Source: Nipponacmea schrenckii
Lineage: Eukaryota > Mollusca > Gastropoda > Lottiidae
Length of the DNA: 64,000 bases
Reading direction: 5' to 3'
Assembly: GCA_030562195.1 (NCBI GenBank)
Contig: JAUJPP010000001.1
Span: 11,772,472 to 11,836,471 of the forward strand
Shown one piece after another: positions 1 through 13,200 of the stretch (positions within the stretch are counted from its first letter, which is position 1; each line of letters starts with the position of its first letter). Under the pieces are notes generated by a model that searched no databases, had not been told where the DNA came from, and saw nothing but the letters and a program-made list of their open reading frames with translations. The position numbers and the translations under genes are program-made.

Positions 1-106
1 GTAGCATATGTTCAATATATATAAATCTGAAAATTTTTTATTAAATGTCTAGCAAACCATACATCATATTGTGAATGAATTTAAGTGGAAAGATCATAGA
101 TAGACA

Positions 107-1240
107 ATGGCTGGAACTGGCACTGGTAAGTTGAGATTTCATAAATCAAAAAATTGACGTAGCTGGTCAAAATAAATTTACCACTTTTTCTTTTGCATGA
201 CAAAATTAAAAATTATCATATGTTGCCTAATTGTATGTTAACCTTTTATTTTGTTTGTAGCCTACAATAACCAATACAGTTTCAAACTTAACAAAATGGA
301 CTTTAATGAACCAATCGTACCAGTAATACACTGATATCATGTTCTACATGAGTGTATCATTGCCAAGGTGTTGTGTGAAATAATCAATGTTGTATGTTGT
401 TATTGCAGGTCGAGATGACCCATGGAGAATTAGTGGTGAAGATAGAGCTAAACATGATTCTCAATTCTTTCAGCTTAAACCTGTGAATGGGTTTGTGACA
501 GGTAAGTTTTCTTTGATCATTTCAGTAGTAAAGATAATAAAGATGCCATAATCAGGTATATGTATTTAAATGTAGAATGCTAAATTTTCAAAGGTGGTAG
601 TAACCACCTTAACAAATGATGAACAAAATATTTTGTTTTAATATTTGAAAAACAAAAGCAGTCATATCTTAGATACCGGTACCTTTGTAGATTTTGGAAT
701 TTATGGATATTTCATGGTTTTATTCTCAATGATAAATCAAATGTAATTAATATTTTTGACAGGTGAACAAGCTAGAGGATTTTTCTTACAATCTGGGTTA
801 CCCAATCAAGTTTTAGGACAGATATGGTATGTTTCTTTTAAAAGTGTCATCTCCTTTTGGCATTGACTGCAGAATGAGAATGATTTCCTTGTGAAATCAT
901 CATTTTTCATAAGGTCTACTTATTTTGTGACTGGATTCAATTTGTCTGTCTTTGCCTTAAAAAAATTTTGATTAAAATTATATTTGATAGCTGTCTTGAT
1001 TCAATTTCAAATCAATTTTATACAGGACTCTAGCAGATATGAATGGAGATGGGAAAATGGATAAAAAGGAATTTTCAATAGCCATGCATTTGATTAAGAA
1101 GAAATTACAAGGCTATGAGTTACCAAGAAATATTCCAGCAAGTTTAAAAGCTGATCCATCACCAGTCATTGGATCATTTGGTGTTCAACCAATGAGCATG
1201 GGTATGGGGGCACAACCTGGTGGATTTGGTATGGGTAGAG
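107..1240 (+). CDS. ITSN: Intersectin exons 1-4: first EH domain
   Basis: The N-terminus is a short Gly/Thr leader followed by [19 protein letters not shown], which aligns with the start of ITSN EH1. The domain covers about residues 10-100. Its EF-hand loop [12 protein letters not shown] (residues 63-74) keeps the acidic calcium ligands, and the conserved W of the QIW/TLAD segment is split by the intron 826/1026. EH domains bind NPF peptides of epsin-type partners. The last part of exon 4 and the next two exons (1392-1523, 1760-1799) encode a Gly/Met/Pro-rich low-complexity linker. The intron phases, with G|GT codon splits, are internally consistent. Confidence 0.93.
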
Positions 1241-4200
1241 GTAAAGATATTTGAAAAGATATTTCATCAAATAGCTTTGAAGTTCTACTTATGTTGACAA
1301 TGTTGGTTTTTGCAATGTTTCACATTAAACTATAAAATACAATGCTGTACAAATAGGTAACAAAAATTTGATAATAATTTTACATTTGTAGGCATGGTGC
1401 CTATGAGTATGGGTTTACCTAGTGCTTCTTTACAAACAGGCACTTCCACAACTGGGGCTATGGGAATGCCTTTAATGGCTAATGGAGTAGCTCCTGGTAT
1501 GCCACAACAAGCTGCGTTTAGAGGTAACTTTTTCCCTATTCAAGTCTGTATGATTGTTTAAAACTAATGGAAAGGCATCATGATATTATTCTTACAGAAA
1601 AATAACCATGATTACTAGTTTTCTCATGGTGATAATTTCATTGTACACAAATTGAGAAAATACCAAGTAGTTTGCCTAATTTTATCCAATATTAAGCTAT
1701 AGCTTATTTGAATAATGTTGCCATTTTAGTGATAATTTCTTTGTTTATGTATTTTATAGCTCCAGGAATGGCTGGTGTTGGCATGGCTCCTGCTGCAGGG
1801 TATGTTTTAAATTGTTTTTTATCCCTTAGTATATTAGACTGAAAATAGAAGTCACTGATTTCTAAAATAACTGAAATGTATTATTGATAAAATTTTTGTT
1901 TAAGAGTAACATTTCATTGATTGAGCAATTCTGTCAGATCATGATTGTGAAGCAAATTATAGAACATAAAAAGAACCTTTATCTTTTTCTGATTGTGCAT
2001 GTGTTCTTTAAAGATTGTCATATTTTCCTTCGTTACTTTTCAGTGTACCACAAGCAACCGGTGGTAGTTGGGCAATACCTCACCCATCTAAATTAAAATA
2101 TACCCAGTTATTTAACACTAATGATAGAAATAAACGAGGATTTTTAACAGGTATGTATTAAAATGATCAGTAATCGGATACAGATAGCAAAATGATATTT
2201 AGAACCTGTGAAGGCGCATTTCAATTTTGGTAAATACTTCAAAGATATATGAATTAATACAAATGAAAAAGATGCAATAAGCAAGATCTTAAACTGAAAT
2301 TCAAAACAATTTGAGCAAATATGTTTTTGGCATACCTTAGATTCAGTATGAATGATTTGACCATGAAGAAATAAATGATCCAATTATTTTTCACTCGATT
2401 TCGTTTGATTAACATCAAGTATGTTAAAATCTGTTGTCATTCTCACAACATTCAGCTTATTATTAATATAGATTCAATATAAATTATATATATCTTATTG
2501 CTTGAATGACAAAATTTTGTAGGTGTTGAAGCTCGAGCAATTTTAGTACAGACCGGTTTACCACAACCAGTATTAGCTCAACTATGGTGAGTGTTTTATT
2601 AGCTGGTCCTTAAGACAATCCTCTCAGCATTGATCTTTCATTGATTATCCATACCCATTTCAATGAAGATGACTAGTTCAAGATCATCAGATAAGAAAAT
2701 AGGAAAGAACCAATGTAGTTGCAAGAGAATGAATTTTAGTATTCAATTTTACTTTGCAATGTAGAAGTTTGATACCAGTTAATTTGTAAAACTATCACTC
2801 TTACTTTACTTGTAAGACTTTAGAAATTTACTTTCATTATTCTAGGACCTTATCAGATGTTGATAATGATGGTAAATTAACTTGTGATGAATTCTGTATA
2901 GCATTACATCTGGCTGATGTAGCTAGGTTAGGTCGACCATTGCCACCGAAATTACCACCAGAGTTAATACCACAAGGTATGAAAGCTGGAGCAGCACCTG
3001 GTGGATTTCCCCCTCCAGTATCTGTTAGTGCCCCTGGTGGTCCTCTTCCTCAGAAAGATGCTTTTGGTGATCTATTGGGTGGATATGGTATGCCGGCTCA
3101 ACAACCACCTATGCCTGTTCAACAGCCTAATGGTGAAATAAAGGAGGACGATGAATCCAAAATGCCAGGTAATAATTAATATAAATCGTAGGAACATTGT
3201 AATTAGCCACTTTATATAGTATTTATATAATTAATCTATAGAACAACTTGCAAGAGAAAATAATAAAAATTTACAAAGCTTTTAGATTATATGGTGCCTT
3301 TTCAAATCTCACTATTAAACACACTGTATACTGATATAATATATTTCACAGATAAAAAGCTGAAATAACCTTCAATTGAATTAATATTGATTGCCTTAAT
3401 TTTTTTCATAATTTTCTGTTATATTGTTGTTCATTAGTAACGTTTGAAGATAGAAGGAAAGATAATTTTGATAGGGGTCAGGCTGAATTAGAAAAAAGGC
3501 GTCAAATGTTACAAGAACAGATGAAACGAGAAGAAGCAGAGAGACAGGAAAAAGAGAGGAAAGAGCAGGAAAAACGAGAAAGAATCAGGTATTTGATTCA
3601 CACATATAACAACCACATTTTGTTAAGCATAGCTTAAAAATAAAACACCCAATAATTTTATTTAAGCACATTTTAGTGCAACTTTTTTTTTTGAATAACA
3701 TAGATTTTTTTTTAAATGAATTTTCATTTGAATTGTTTTATAAGACGAGAACAAGAAGAGAAAAGACAAAGAGAATTAGAAAGACAAATGGAAAAACATA
3801 GACAAATAGAACAAGAAAGAGAAGAACAGAGACGTAAAATGATGGAACAAAGAGAGGTAAATTTCATTTGTTTGCAATATCTTTTTGATCACTATTTGAA
3901 TAGATAGTGTATAAAGTAACTGTTGGCAATATTTATTTATGATATATAGCTACTTTAGTTTTCAATCAATTCTTATTAAACTTTCTTTTGCTTTACCAGC
4001 TCCTCAATATTCAATAGATGTTGCTTATGCCTTAGTTTTTAGGTGGAATTTAACTTTTATTTTGTGTTATATAATGTGTGTTAATGATTTTATATAGGCT
4101 GCTAGAAGGGAATTAGAACGTCAAAGACAAATGGAATGGGAAAGACAAAGAAAAGAACAATTACTTGCTGAGAAACAAAGGGAACATGAACTTTTAGAAA

Positions 4201-7200
4201 ATTTAAAGTCTGAAGATTCTAATTTAAAATGCCAACTGGAAGCTTTGGTAAGTTGAATTATAGACATTGTGATATATCATTATGTTGCTTTAGACTTGTT
4301 GATACAGATTTCTTTGTTTAACAAAATAATGCAAACCTACACTCAATTTCCTTTACATTTTATTTAACAAGACTAGGCTGTGATTAAGATTTTTTTTATT
4401 GCATCTACTACGATTTAAAACATTCTCACTGCTTTCAACTTTCTTTAGCAATTGTCTTTAAAAGATACAGGTTTGACCAATCAAACCTTAGTCTCAAAAG
4501 GAAATTTTTTAGCTAACTAATCACTTTGGTTTTCATAGCTCTCTATTGAAATTAAACCCTTCTATACATAGTAAAGATATATAGTGATTGAAAATAAATC
4601 CTTAGTTAGAATTATGCAATTTTGTTGCAATTTTAGTAGTTGTGAAGACTACATATTATGCTTAAGACATAAATCACCCCCACAATTGGTGAACCAGAAC
4701 CTTAAAGACAATTTTGGAAAATAATAGAAATATTTATTTTATAGGATGGTAAGAAAGCTGAGATTGTGATGAAGGTTAATCAAGTTAGGAATGGTGTAAC
4801 AGAATTAACATCTAGTATAGAAAGTATGAGGTCAACCAGAGACACCAAGATGGCTGAAATGGAACGATTACAGAATGAATTGCAAACGCTTTCTCAAAGA
4901 TTTGGTGGTCTCTCCCAAAATAAGGATCAGCTACAGATGCAAGTTCAAAGTATACAAACAACACCATTGTGTAGGTTATCTTAGAATAATTTATACTAAC
5001 AAATCTGATATATGTTGGCATTTTTTAACCTGAATCTTACCTGCTACAGATCTGAGAGTCCATCTTTATAATTAACGGAATACAAATTTTATCTTCAAGG
5101 TTAACCCGGCAATTAAAACTTCAGGACCCTTAATCTTTAAAATTTATCTTGCAATGATTATAAGGAAATTGATTTTAAGTTTACTGTATTTTTTAAAATA
5201 TCTGGACTTTTGGATATTATATTGTTTTGGAACATTGTCTGTTTTAGCTGATACCCATCGGACAGTTATGCACAGTGTAGAACAGAAGAAAACTAATGTA
5301 TTAAAATTAAAGAAGGAATTAGAACAGATAGAGAAAGATACTGAAACTAGATTAACAGAAATAGATCAATGTAATATTGATTTAAAGGTAGGACTTATAG
5401 CACTCGACTAACTTAACTGTGATAGTCTCTTATTTCTAGTTTGCTGTAAACCATGCTCCAGACAAGAAAATTTATGAAGTTTTTTTTTATGAAGACACAT
5501 TACATGCAAACCAAGTTGTGTACTTAAAATACAATTTTTTTGTTTTTTATCAAAGTATTCTCAAAATTATGCAAATTTAAATTTAACATATCAAATACAT
5601 TTATACATAACTTTTTATTATTGTATTGAGTACTATTTTAAAAGTGAACATATTTTGCTAGCTTTTAAAAATGTATACCGGTAGTTTTGGCTTAGCAGAA
5701 AATCCGTTACTGAAGTTTAGTTTTCAAGTGGACTTTTAAGTTTAGTTTTGACAAATATACATTTTGAACGAAAGTAAGCAAATCATTTTTCAAGAATATA
5801 TTTTGTTTTTAAGAAATCAAATGATATGATTCACAAGTTACAAAAAGAAATCCCTGCTTTACAAAATCAACAGAAATTAAAACAACAACAAGATGCTCAG
5901 TTAAAGAGAGACCAGGAAATAATGGAACAACAAGAAAGAGAAAGACAAGAAAGGTTAAAAAGAGAGGTGGAAGCCAAAGCTAAGCAAAAGAAGTAAGTCT
6001 TTTGTTTGTATTAACTTTGTATGATGATTTATGCCCTAGGAGTCAAGAAGATTGAGGTTGATGCCCAAAATCCAGGAAAAGGATGGCCCTTAATCAATCT
6101 TGCTGTCAAAAACATGTTAACTTGAATCTAACTGTAAATGCTATGCCATGATATGTGTTAAGTATCTTTAGTTAACAAAATACAAATAAAGGTTACAAAC
6201 TTTTGAACACCCTATCAAACCCTGTGAATTTAAGTCAAGTGAAAGACATTTAATCATCTTATATATTTAATTGTTTATTATTATAACTTTTCAGAGAAGA
6301 AATTGTCTTTCCTAAATCAGGTAAGTTCATTATGTGTTATTTTCCAATATGAGTTAAAGAAAGATTGATTTTCGATCTTAGGCCCAATTTGTTTTGAAAT
6401 CGCACCAAATCAAAATGATTTTGTAATGTTATTCCAATTTCTTACAAAAATGCATTTAACCTCATTTTGTAAAGGCCAATTTTTTTATTTAATAGAACCT
6501 GTTAAAGATGATAATTGGTTTGATTTTAATTCAAGTCAAGCTACTAGTAATACTAGTCAAGATAACTGGGCTACAGCCTTCTCTTCTTCCACTACTACTA
6601 CCACTAGTAGTAATTCAGCATGGCCTACTGATGCCTTTTCTAGTCAAACAAATACTACTTCTACTACAGGTATGTACTACAATTTATTTTCTTATATATA
6701 ATTCAAAATTGAGTACATTTCTGGGTTTTGTCCTCATTTGCTCAGATGGGTAGCAAAATTATTTCATACTTAGCCCATGAAATAAGGATAAGGTGTGGTA
6801 ACGTAAAAACAGGTTACCTGAATTCGAACAACTTCCAGAATCGTAACCTTATAGGTTACCATGCTTTAAAATTGGATAATTCCAACAGTATGTGCGAGAT
6901 TTGTCTAATGACGTTATTTTTATTGTCATAGCTACAAGTGGTTTTGTACCACTAATCAGTTTCTTGTGAGCGAAATATTTCTACGGAAAAAAGGGGTCTT
7001 TGATATAGCACGCCCAACACTTAATTCACATAAATGAATAAGACGATATATCAAGCGTGATGGTTATAATTTTACTTCTATAAACTCTCCCGATCTAGTA
7101 ATGTAACGAATCATCTCATTGTTTTTCTCTTCCGGTACATGTTAACGGACTGGAATGTCAAGAACATGTCTATGGTCAAAAACAAAAACAAATGTCTGGA

Positions 7201-10200
7201 TGACGGAAGATTAAAAAATCAGTCTCAGCTGTTCGAGATCTATTTATAGTAAACTAATCAAATAAATAGTCATATGTTCATGATATATTTTATCTTTGTC
7301 CCCACTGGTCGAGACAGAAACTTAGGCTATTCCAATAAAAAAGAAATATTTATATATCATTAAACACAGAAAACATTATGGGATTCTATTTGAATTTGTT
7401 AGTAGCTGCTTGACAAGAGAATTGCGAACGAACATCCGTTCTCAATGTTTTTGATCATCGTAACCTGTGTGTGACCTGAATGACGTTCGCAACTTATTCC
7501 GTGGGCTGCATACTATATTCTAATTTCTCATGTAATCCATGCTGTTTAAATGAGCTCTAGCAGATGTGAGAGCAAATGCTTAGACAACTTTATCCCTTTT
7601 TCTTTATAAGACTTCTACATCATTAGACATCATTTAATCAAAGTATCCGTATTTCAGTACTTAAGATTAGATATACATGAAATCAGAAATACTTTGTGAA
7701 TATGGTTGAATTCCAGGGATACTTTGGAATCAAGTAATATTAATCTTGTTTTAACCTTTTACCTGATATTAAACATGAAACTTTTTCAGCCAAAACTAAA
7801 TACAGAGCTTTGTATGATTTTGAAGCTAGAGGAGAAGATGAGTTAAATCTGTATGCTAATGATCTTGTTATGGTAAGTTGAAATGTAAAAGGTGTGGGTT
7901 CTGTTCTTAATACGTTTATTTAAGGTATTGTCCACTCAGGGTTTTAACCATTCTTTCAAAATAAAACATCAGTCTTCAAAATATATTTTTTAATTCTTGG
8001 CTGAATTAGAATGATTGTCATAACCAATCGTAGAATATCCTTTTGAAAACAATTAACTGGAAATATATAAAAACACACACAAATCTCAATCCCCCGCAAG
8101 AGATTGTGGCTCATGCAAGAAAGGGGTAAAATTCATAATAAAAGCAATGTAAAAAATTATGGAAAGAGAGCTTTTTTTTGCGATAAATTTAAAAAATCAT
8201 GACAGTAACAAAAGGATGTCTCATTTTAAACAAGATCATGTACATTAATACACTAGGTTTCTGGAGGGATTAATTAATTTCCTGTGTATTTCCCAACTTA
8301 ATATGAAATCTTTTACATTCCCCTTGAAAGTTTATTCTTGGGTTTGAGTCCTTGACGTCTTGATATGATTACGCGATTCCACAGGGGTTTTTTTTTTGAG
8401 AAATTTAAATCCATAATGCCCTAACAATACTTAATGTTTTTTAACAAGATCATGATGATCAATACTGTAGTTTCTGGAAAGGGGGGAATGATTTAAGGGT
8501 AGAAAGATTAAAACAAGGTAGGGTTCCCCAAAACTTACCTGGAGAAAGATGAAGTTACATGCTGTATTAGAAGGATTTGGGTAAAAATAAGCTTTAAACA
8601 AAAGTTAAGAAGTAGAAGATCATGCAGGAGCTTCTAAATGACATTTAAATTTGTTTTCACCAAATGGTGCTGGAGATCATTTTTCAACATTAATTAACTT
8701 AAAGAATTTAAAGGTAAGATTGCTCGTTTCCATAAACTTTCCGAAGGAGCCCTTTCGTGCAATACATATTGGGGCAATTGACACAAGGTTGGGTAATATA
8801 ACTCCTTTTTGCCACTCTAGGTTTTTAATTTATTCTAATTCCTTTCTAATGTATTTTGAAATGAGTTCAAAGTACTGCTGTAACAACAAGTGTCCCAAGA
8901 TAATAATTTAAAACAAGAATTTAGGTTACCACATTTTAGATTTTAACATTTTTGAAGGAGACCTTCATTGCAATACATATTGGGGCAATTGACACAATTC
9001 TGGAAGGATATTCTAACTCCTGATGCCACTCTCAGGTTTTTTTCTTTTTTTCTAATTCCCTGTTTTATGTATTTATAGAAATGAGTTTGAAAGTACTGCT
9101 GTAACAACAAGTGTCCCCAATGATAATAATAATACTGGTTTAGGATTACCAACATCTTTAGATTCATCATTTACTGCTGTTTCACCTACTCCAGGACAGG
9201 TTGGCATATCATAGTCTTGGCTATTTCTAGTTTCATCTAGTCTGAACAATATGAAGATTGGACATTATTGATAGTTCAGTAGTTGCGTGTCATTTTTTAT
9301 ATGGATTACTGACTGTTAATGTCCAATCTGTTTCTCTTGTAGGGACAGATAGCACCAGATGGGTTAAGAGCTAAAGCAACATATCCCTGGAAAGCTAGAC
9401 AAGATAATCATCTAACCTTCAATAAAGATGATACCATTATAGTTAAAGAACAACAAGACATGTGGTGGCTAGGAGAATTAAATGGCAAGGTATGTGTAGA
9501 ACTTTATGTTCCTTATCAGCTGCTTTCCATAGGAAGGTCGCAGCATTTACTTGAAATAAGCCTTTAACAGTTGTGTTAAGTTTCATTAAATATCAGAATA
9601 ATTCAAAAAGAGTTGACTATTGGTCATCCTCATCATCACACATCAAGTACAGAATGGAATAGTTCATTTTGACTATTGTTTTTTTCATGTTCCAGACTGG
9701 TTGGTTTCCTAAAGCGTATGTTAAGCTAGTCAGTGTTGGAGCTAAAGAAAGGTGAGTAATTTAAAATCATTAACATCTGTAACTTGGAAAAGAGAATTCC
9801 TTGTAATTTCTCTAAAAGTTTTAAAACAAATTTATGTGTCAAGTAGGACATGATTTTCTTCATGATTATCAAGTCTGTTCTTGTTTTCTGAAGGACGGCA
9901 TAGTTTACTTTTTCGTGAAAGCAAAAAGTGAAAGTAAAATTTTTGTTATAGTGTAATGAGTCCACCAGCTGTTAGTAATATAATAACACAAGAAACCCAT
10001 GGTAGTAATACTAGCTCTCCAGCACCTATTGATAAAAAAGATGGTGGTAAGTCTTCATTTATTATTCATTATATTTTAATTTTGGAATTATTTGCTCAAT
10101 TCATTATTTTGAATCTGTTTCAGCTGAATACATTTTTAAAAAATACAAATATCTTAAACGTTTGTCTTCCTGGGAAAATTATTGTCCTAATTTCTATTCA

Positions 10201-13200
10201 ACATGTTAAGTAAGAAATTATTCATTGAGGTTCAATTTTATTTTCAGAATATTACGTAGCAATGTATGCATATGTATCTGCAGAACCTACTGATTTGAAT
10301 TTTAACGAGGGTGAAATGATTCTAGTCACAGAAGCTGAAGGTGATTGGTGGACAGGTACTCTTAATGATAAAACAGGAGTGTTCCCTGCTAATTATGTTA
10401 AGAAAGTAGAAATACAGGTACAGTCTTTTTTGAGCATGTTTTTTGATGTAACTTTATATTTCATTGTATCTTTAGGAGCTGAATTCTGTAGCAATTTCAA
10501 ACTTTTTTTTATTATAACAGACTATATACTAGTTTTATGGTAAAATTTATATTTTGAAGAATTGTTAATGCTTTAAATGAAATTCCTTTTTAAAGTATGT
10601 GTACTGAAATTGATACTTAAAAAAGCTAGTAGGTAGTCTGACTATTCTTGCATGTTAATCTTTTAAGCATGGCTTCTTTTTATTAGCTAATAGTATTGTC
10701 TTTCTTTTATTGTGTATGGTGTAGGTTGGTGATGGTGTAGGGAACATAATGGGAAATAACTCACTTACAAATACCAAAATAGACACTCTTGATGTATTTG
10801 GGAATGCTATTTCAGAAACAATACCTCCTACGAAATCAATGGACAGCCTGCTTTCAGATTTTAATTTTGATTTTGGGAAATCTTCAGCTTCACAAAAATC
10901 TTCAAATGTATCTCAGAGACCTCAGTCAGCCAACATTCTGAATCCTATAGCTCGAATTAAATCAGAATTGTTGCCAACAGCGAGACCTCAATCAACTGGT
11001 CCTTATCAATATGTTGAAGCACCAAATGTACATTTAACACCTAAATCCGGCTCTGCACCTAGTTCAAGACCAGAGTCAACAGATCCATACGATTGCTTTA
11101 GAATGCCTGAACTGCAGTCTAAATCAGAGACTTTATCAAATCCTCAACCAAGTGATCTATCTGGATTAGCCATATCAGCAAATGAAACTGTAACCAAATG
11201 TAAATCAACAGATCCATATGAAAGTTTGAGAAATCCAGAAGCTGGTCTTGGATCTAATCCATCTTCTAGGCCACATTCTACAGACCCTTATGCCAGTTTA
11301 AGACTATCAGACAGCCCACCTTCAGCCTTTGCTGCAGATCCTTTTCTGAATAATAATAATGATATGTTCAAGGCTAATCAATCATCTGTCCAGACAATCA
11401 AGTCTGGAGAAGTTGATGCTTTTGCTTCATTTGGAGATGCTTTTGCTGGTCAGACGATAGAGTCCCAAAATTTTAAACAAAATGCTCTGCTTAGTTTGAA
11501 TTCAAGCAGCAATCAAACTGATCTGTTTATATCCACTACAAATGGTCAGAGTTTGAACTTTTCATCTTCGACTGCAGTGACATCTACAAATCAAGAACAG
11601 AAGAAAGGACAAGATCCTTTTGATTTTGACCCATTTGGCTCCTTTACAAGCTCCTCTGCTACCACAACTTCAACAGCCGTATTTGGTGAAGATTCTTTTG
11701 CTTCAGATTCACTCAGAACAGCTAAAGATACATTTGGCTTTGGAGAAACAAAACAAGCTTCAAGTTTTGTAGGAAAAGATGATATGTTTAGTTTTGGAAC
11801 AACCACACTGCATTATGAAAATGTACCCACTAACAGTTCTTTAAATAATGTAAATGTCTTTGATGTTTCAAAACCAGCAACTCCATCATTGTTTGAAAAT
11901 ATTCCTGACACGACAAATTCAACATCATTAAATACTAATAACTCTGCTTCAACTGCTGATGAATTATCACTGGAGACCACAACAGGTGCTGATGCTACAG
12001 ACTCTGGAGCCTTCTCAGCAGAAGTTGCTGGTTTAATGGGTGGGCCACCATCTTCTATTCCAACAACTATAGTTACTAGTTCTCCTACTAATTCTTTAGA
12101 GGTGTGGTCTTTTTTCTTATTCAAAGCATGGAGTTAATTCATTGATTAATTAATAATATATTTCTATCAGAAATATAACAACAGATTCATCATTTTAATA
12201 CTTATATTTTTACTGAGAAACAATCTTGATAAGCTTTTGTAAGAAATGAGGTCATTTTTTTTCATGAATTTATTCCATGCTTTAGACTTTAGTTTTGCTT
12301 GCTATTCTCTTCTTTAACTGGCTCTGTTTATGCTTAGTTCTGCATAATGTTACAAAGAGGTGTAACCTAATGGTATGTTAATTGTAATTAATAATTGCTT
12401 AATCTCTAGATCATCTGCATGCATGTTGTTTGTTTATGTTGTAATATTTTCAGTTATTTATTTTGAAAAAGGGGTTTATAGAAGTGGGATCATAAACAAG
12501 AGCATAAGCTTACTGTTTAAATCATGCAAAGTATAACTTGAAAGAGAAATTCTATTGAAATTTTCTTTACGTGTAATATCTAGTTCTTTTTTTTTTAATG
12601 AATAATAAAGAATATCTAAATATTTCAGCCAGGACAAAAGACATCGAAGAAGCCTGGTAAGATGGTTTCTTAAATTAAAACTAAAGACTAAAATTAACTT
12701 TTAAGGGCATTGATACAAAATGGAATTCATGGTCTAAAAAAAGTATTTCTTTCAAAGGACAGAATTAATAAATTGAAATACCGGTACCACATCATTATTG
12801 TCATTTATTATCTTCTAGAAATAGCTATGGTAATAGCTCCATATACTGCTACTGGAGCTGGTCAATTAACTTTAGAAACTGGTAATTTGATACAAGTACG
12901 ACAAAAATCTCCTCGTGGTTGGTGGGAAGGAGAATTACAGGTTAGTCCGCATCCATGAAACATTGACTGACAGAACATGGCTTTTCTTCATCATTCAAGT
13001 TGTACAGAGAAACAAAGCACTTCTTTGTTTACAATTTTGTAACTAGAGCAGTTAAAATCAATTACTTTCAGAAAATGTTTTGAAAAACTGAACATATGCA
13101 CATTCTCCAATTTGGTATGATGTGTAATTTAGATAAGTAAATGATTAGCTTCAACCCTATATAAAAGCTGAACTTACCATTAATATTTATTATAAATATA

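Noticed and set aside
8651..8911. 86-codon frame that might have held the missing SH3A half
   Set aside because: The translation has no GWFP or NYV segment and covers the decayed exon duplicate in the wrong frame.
11591..12124. Antisense open frames inside the large intersectin exon
   Set aside because: They are shadows of the sense codon usage in exon 10725-12101.
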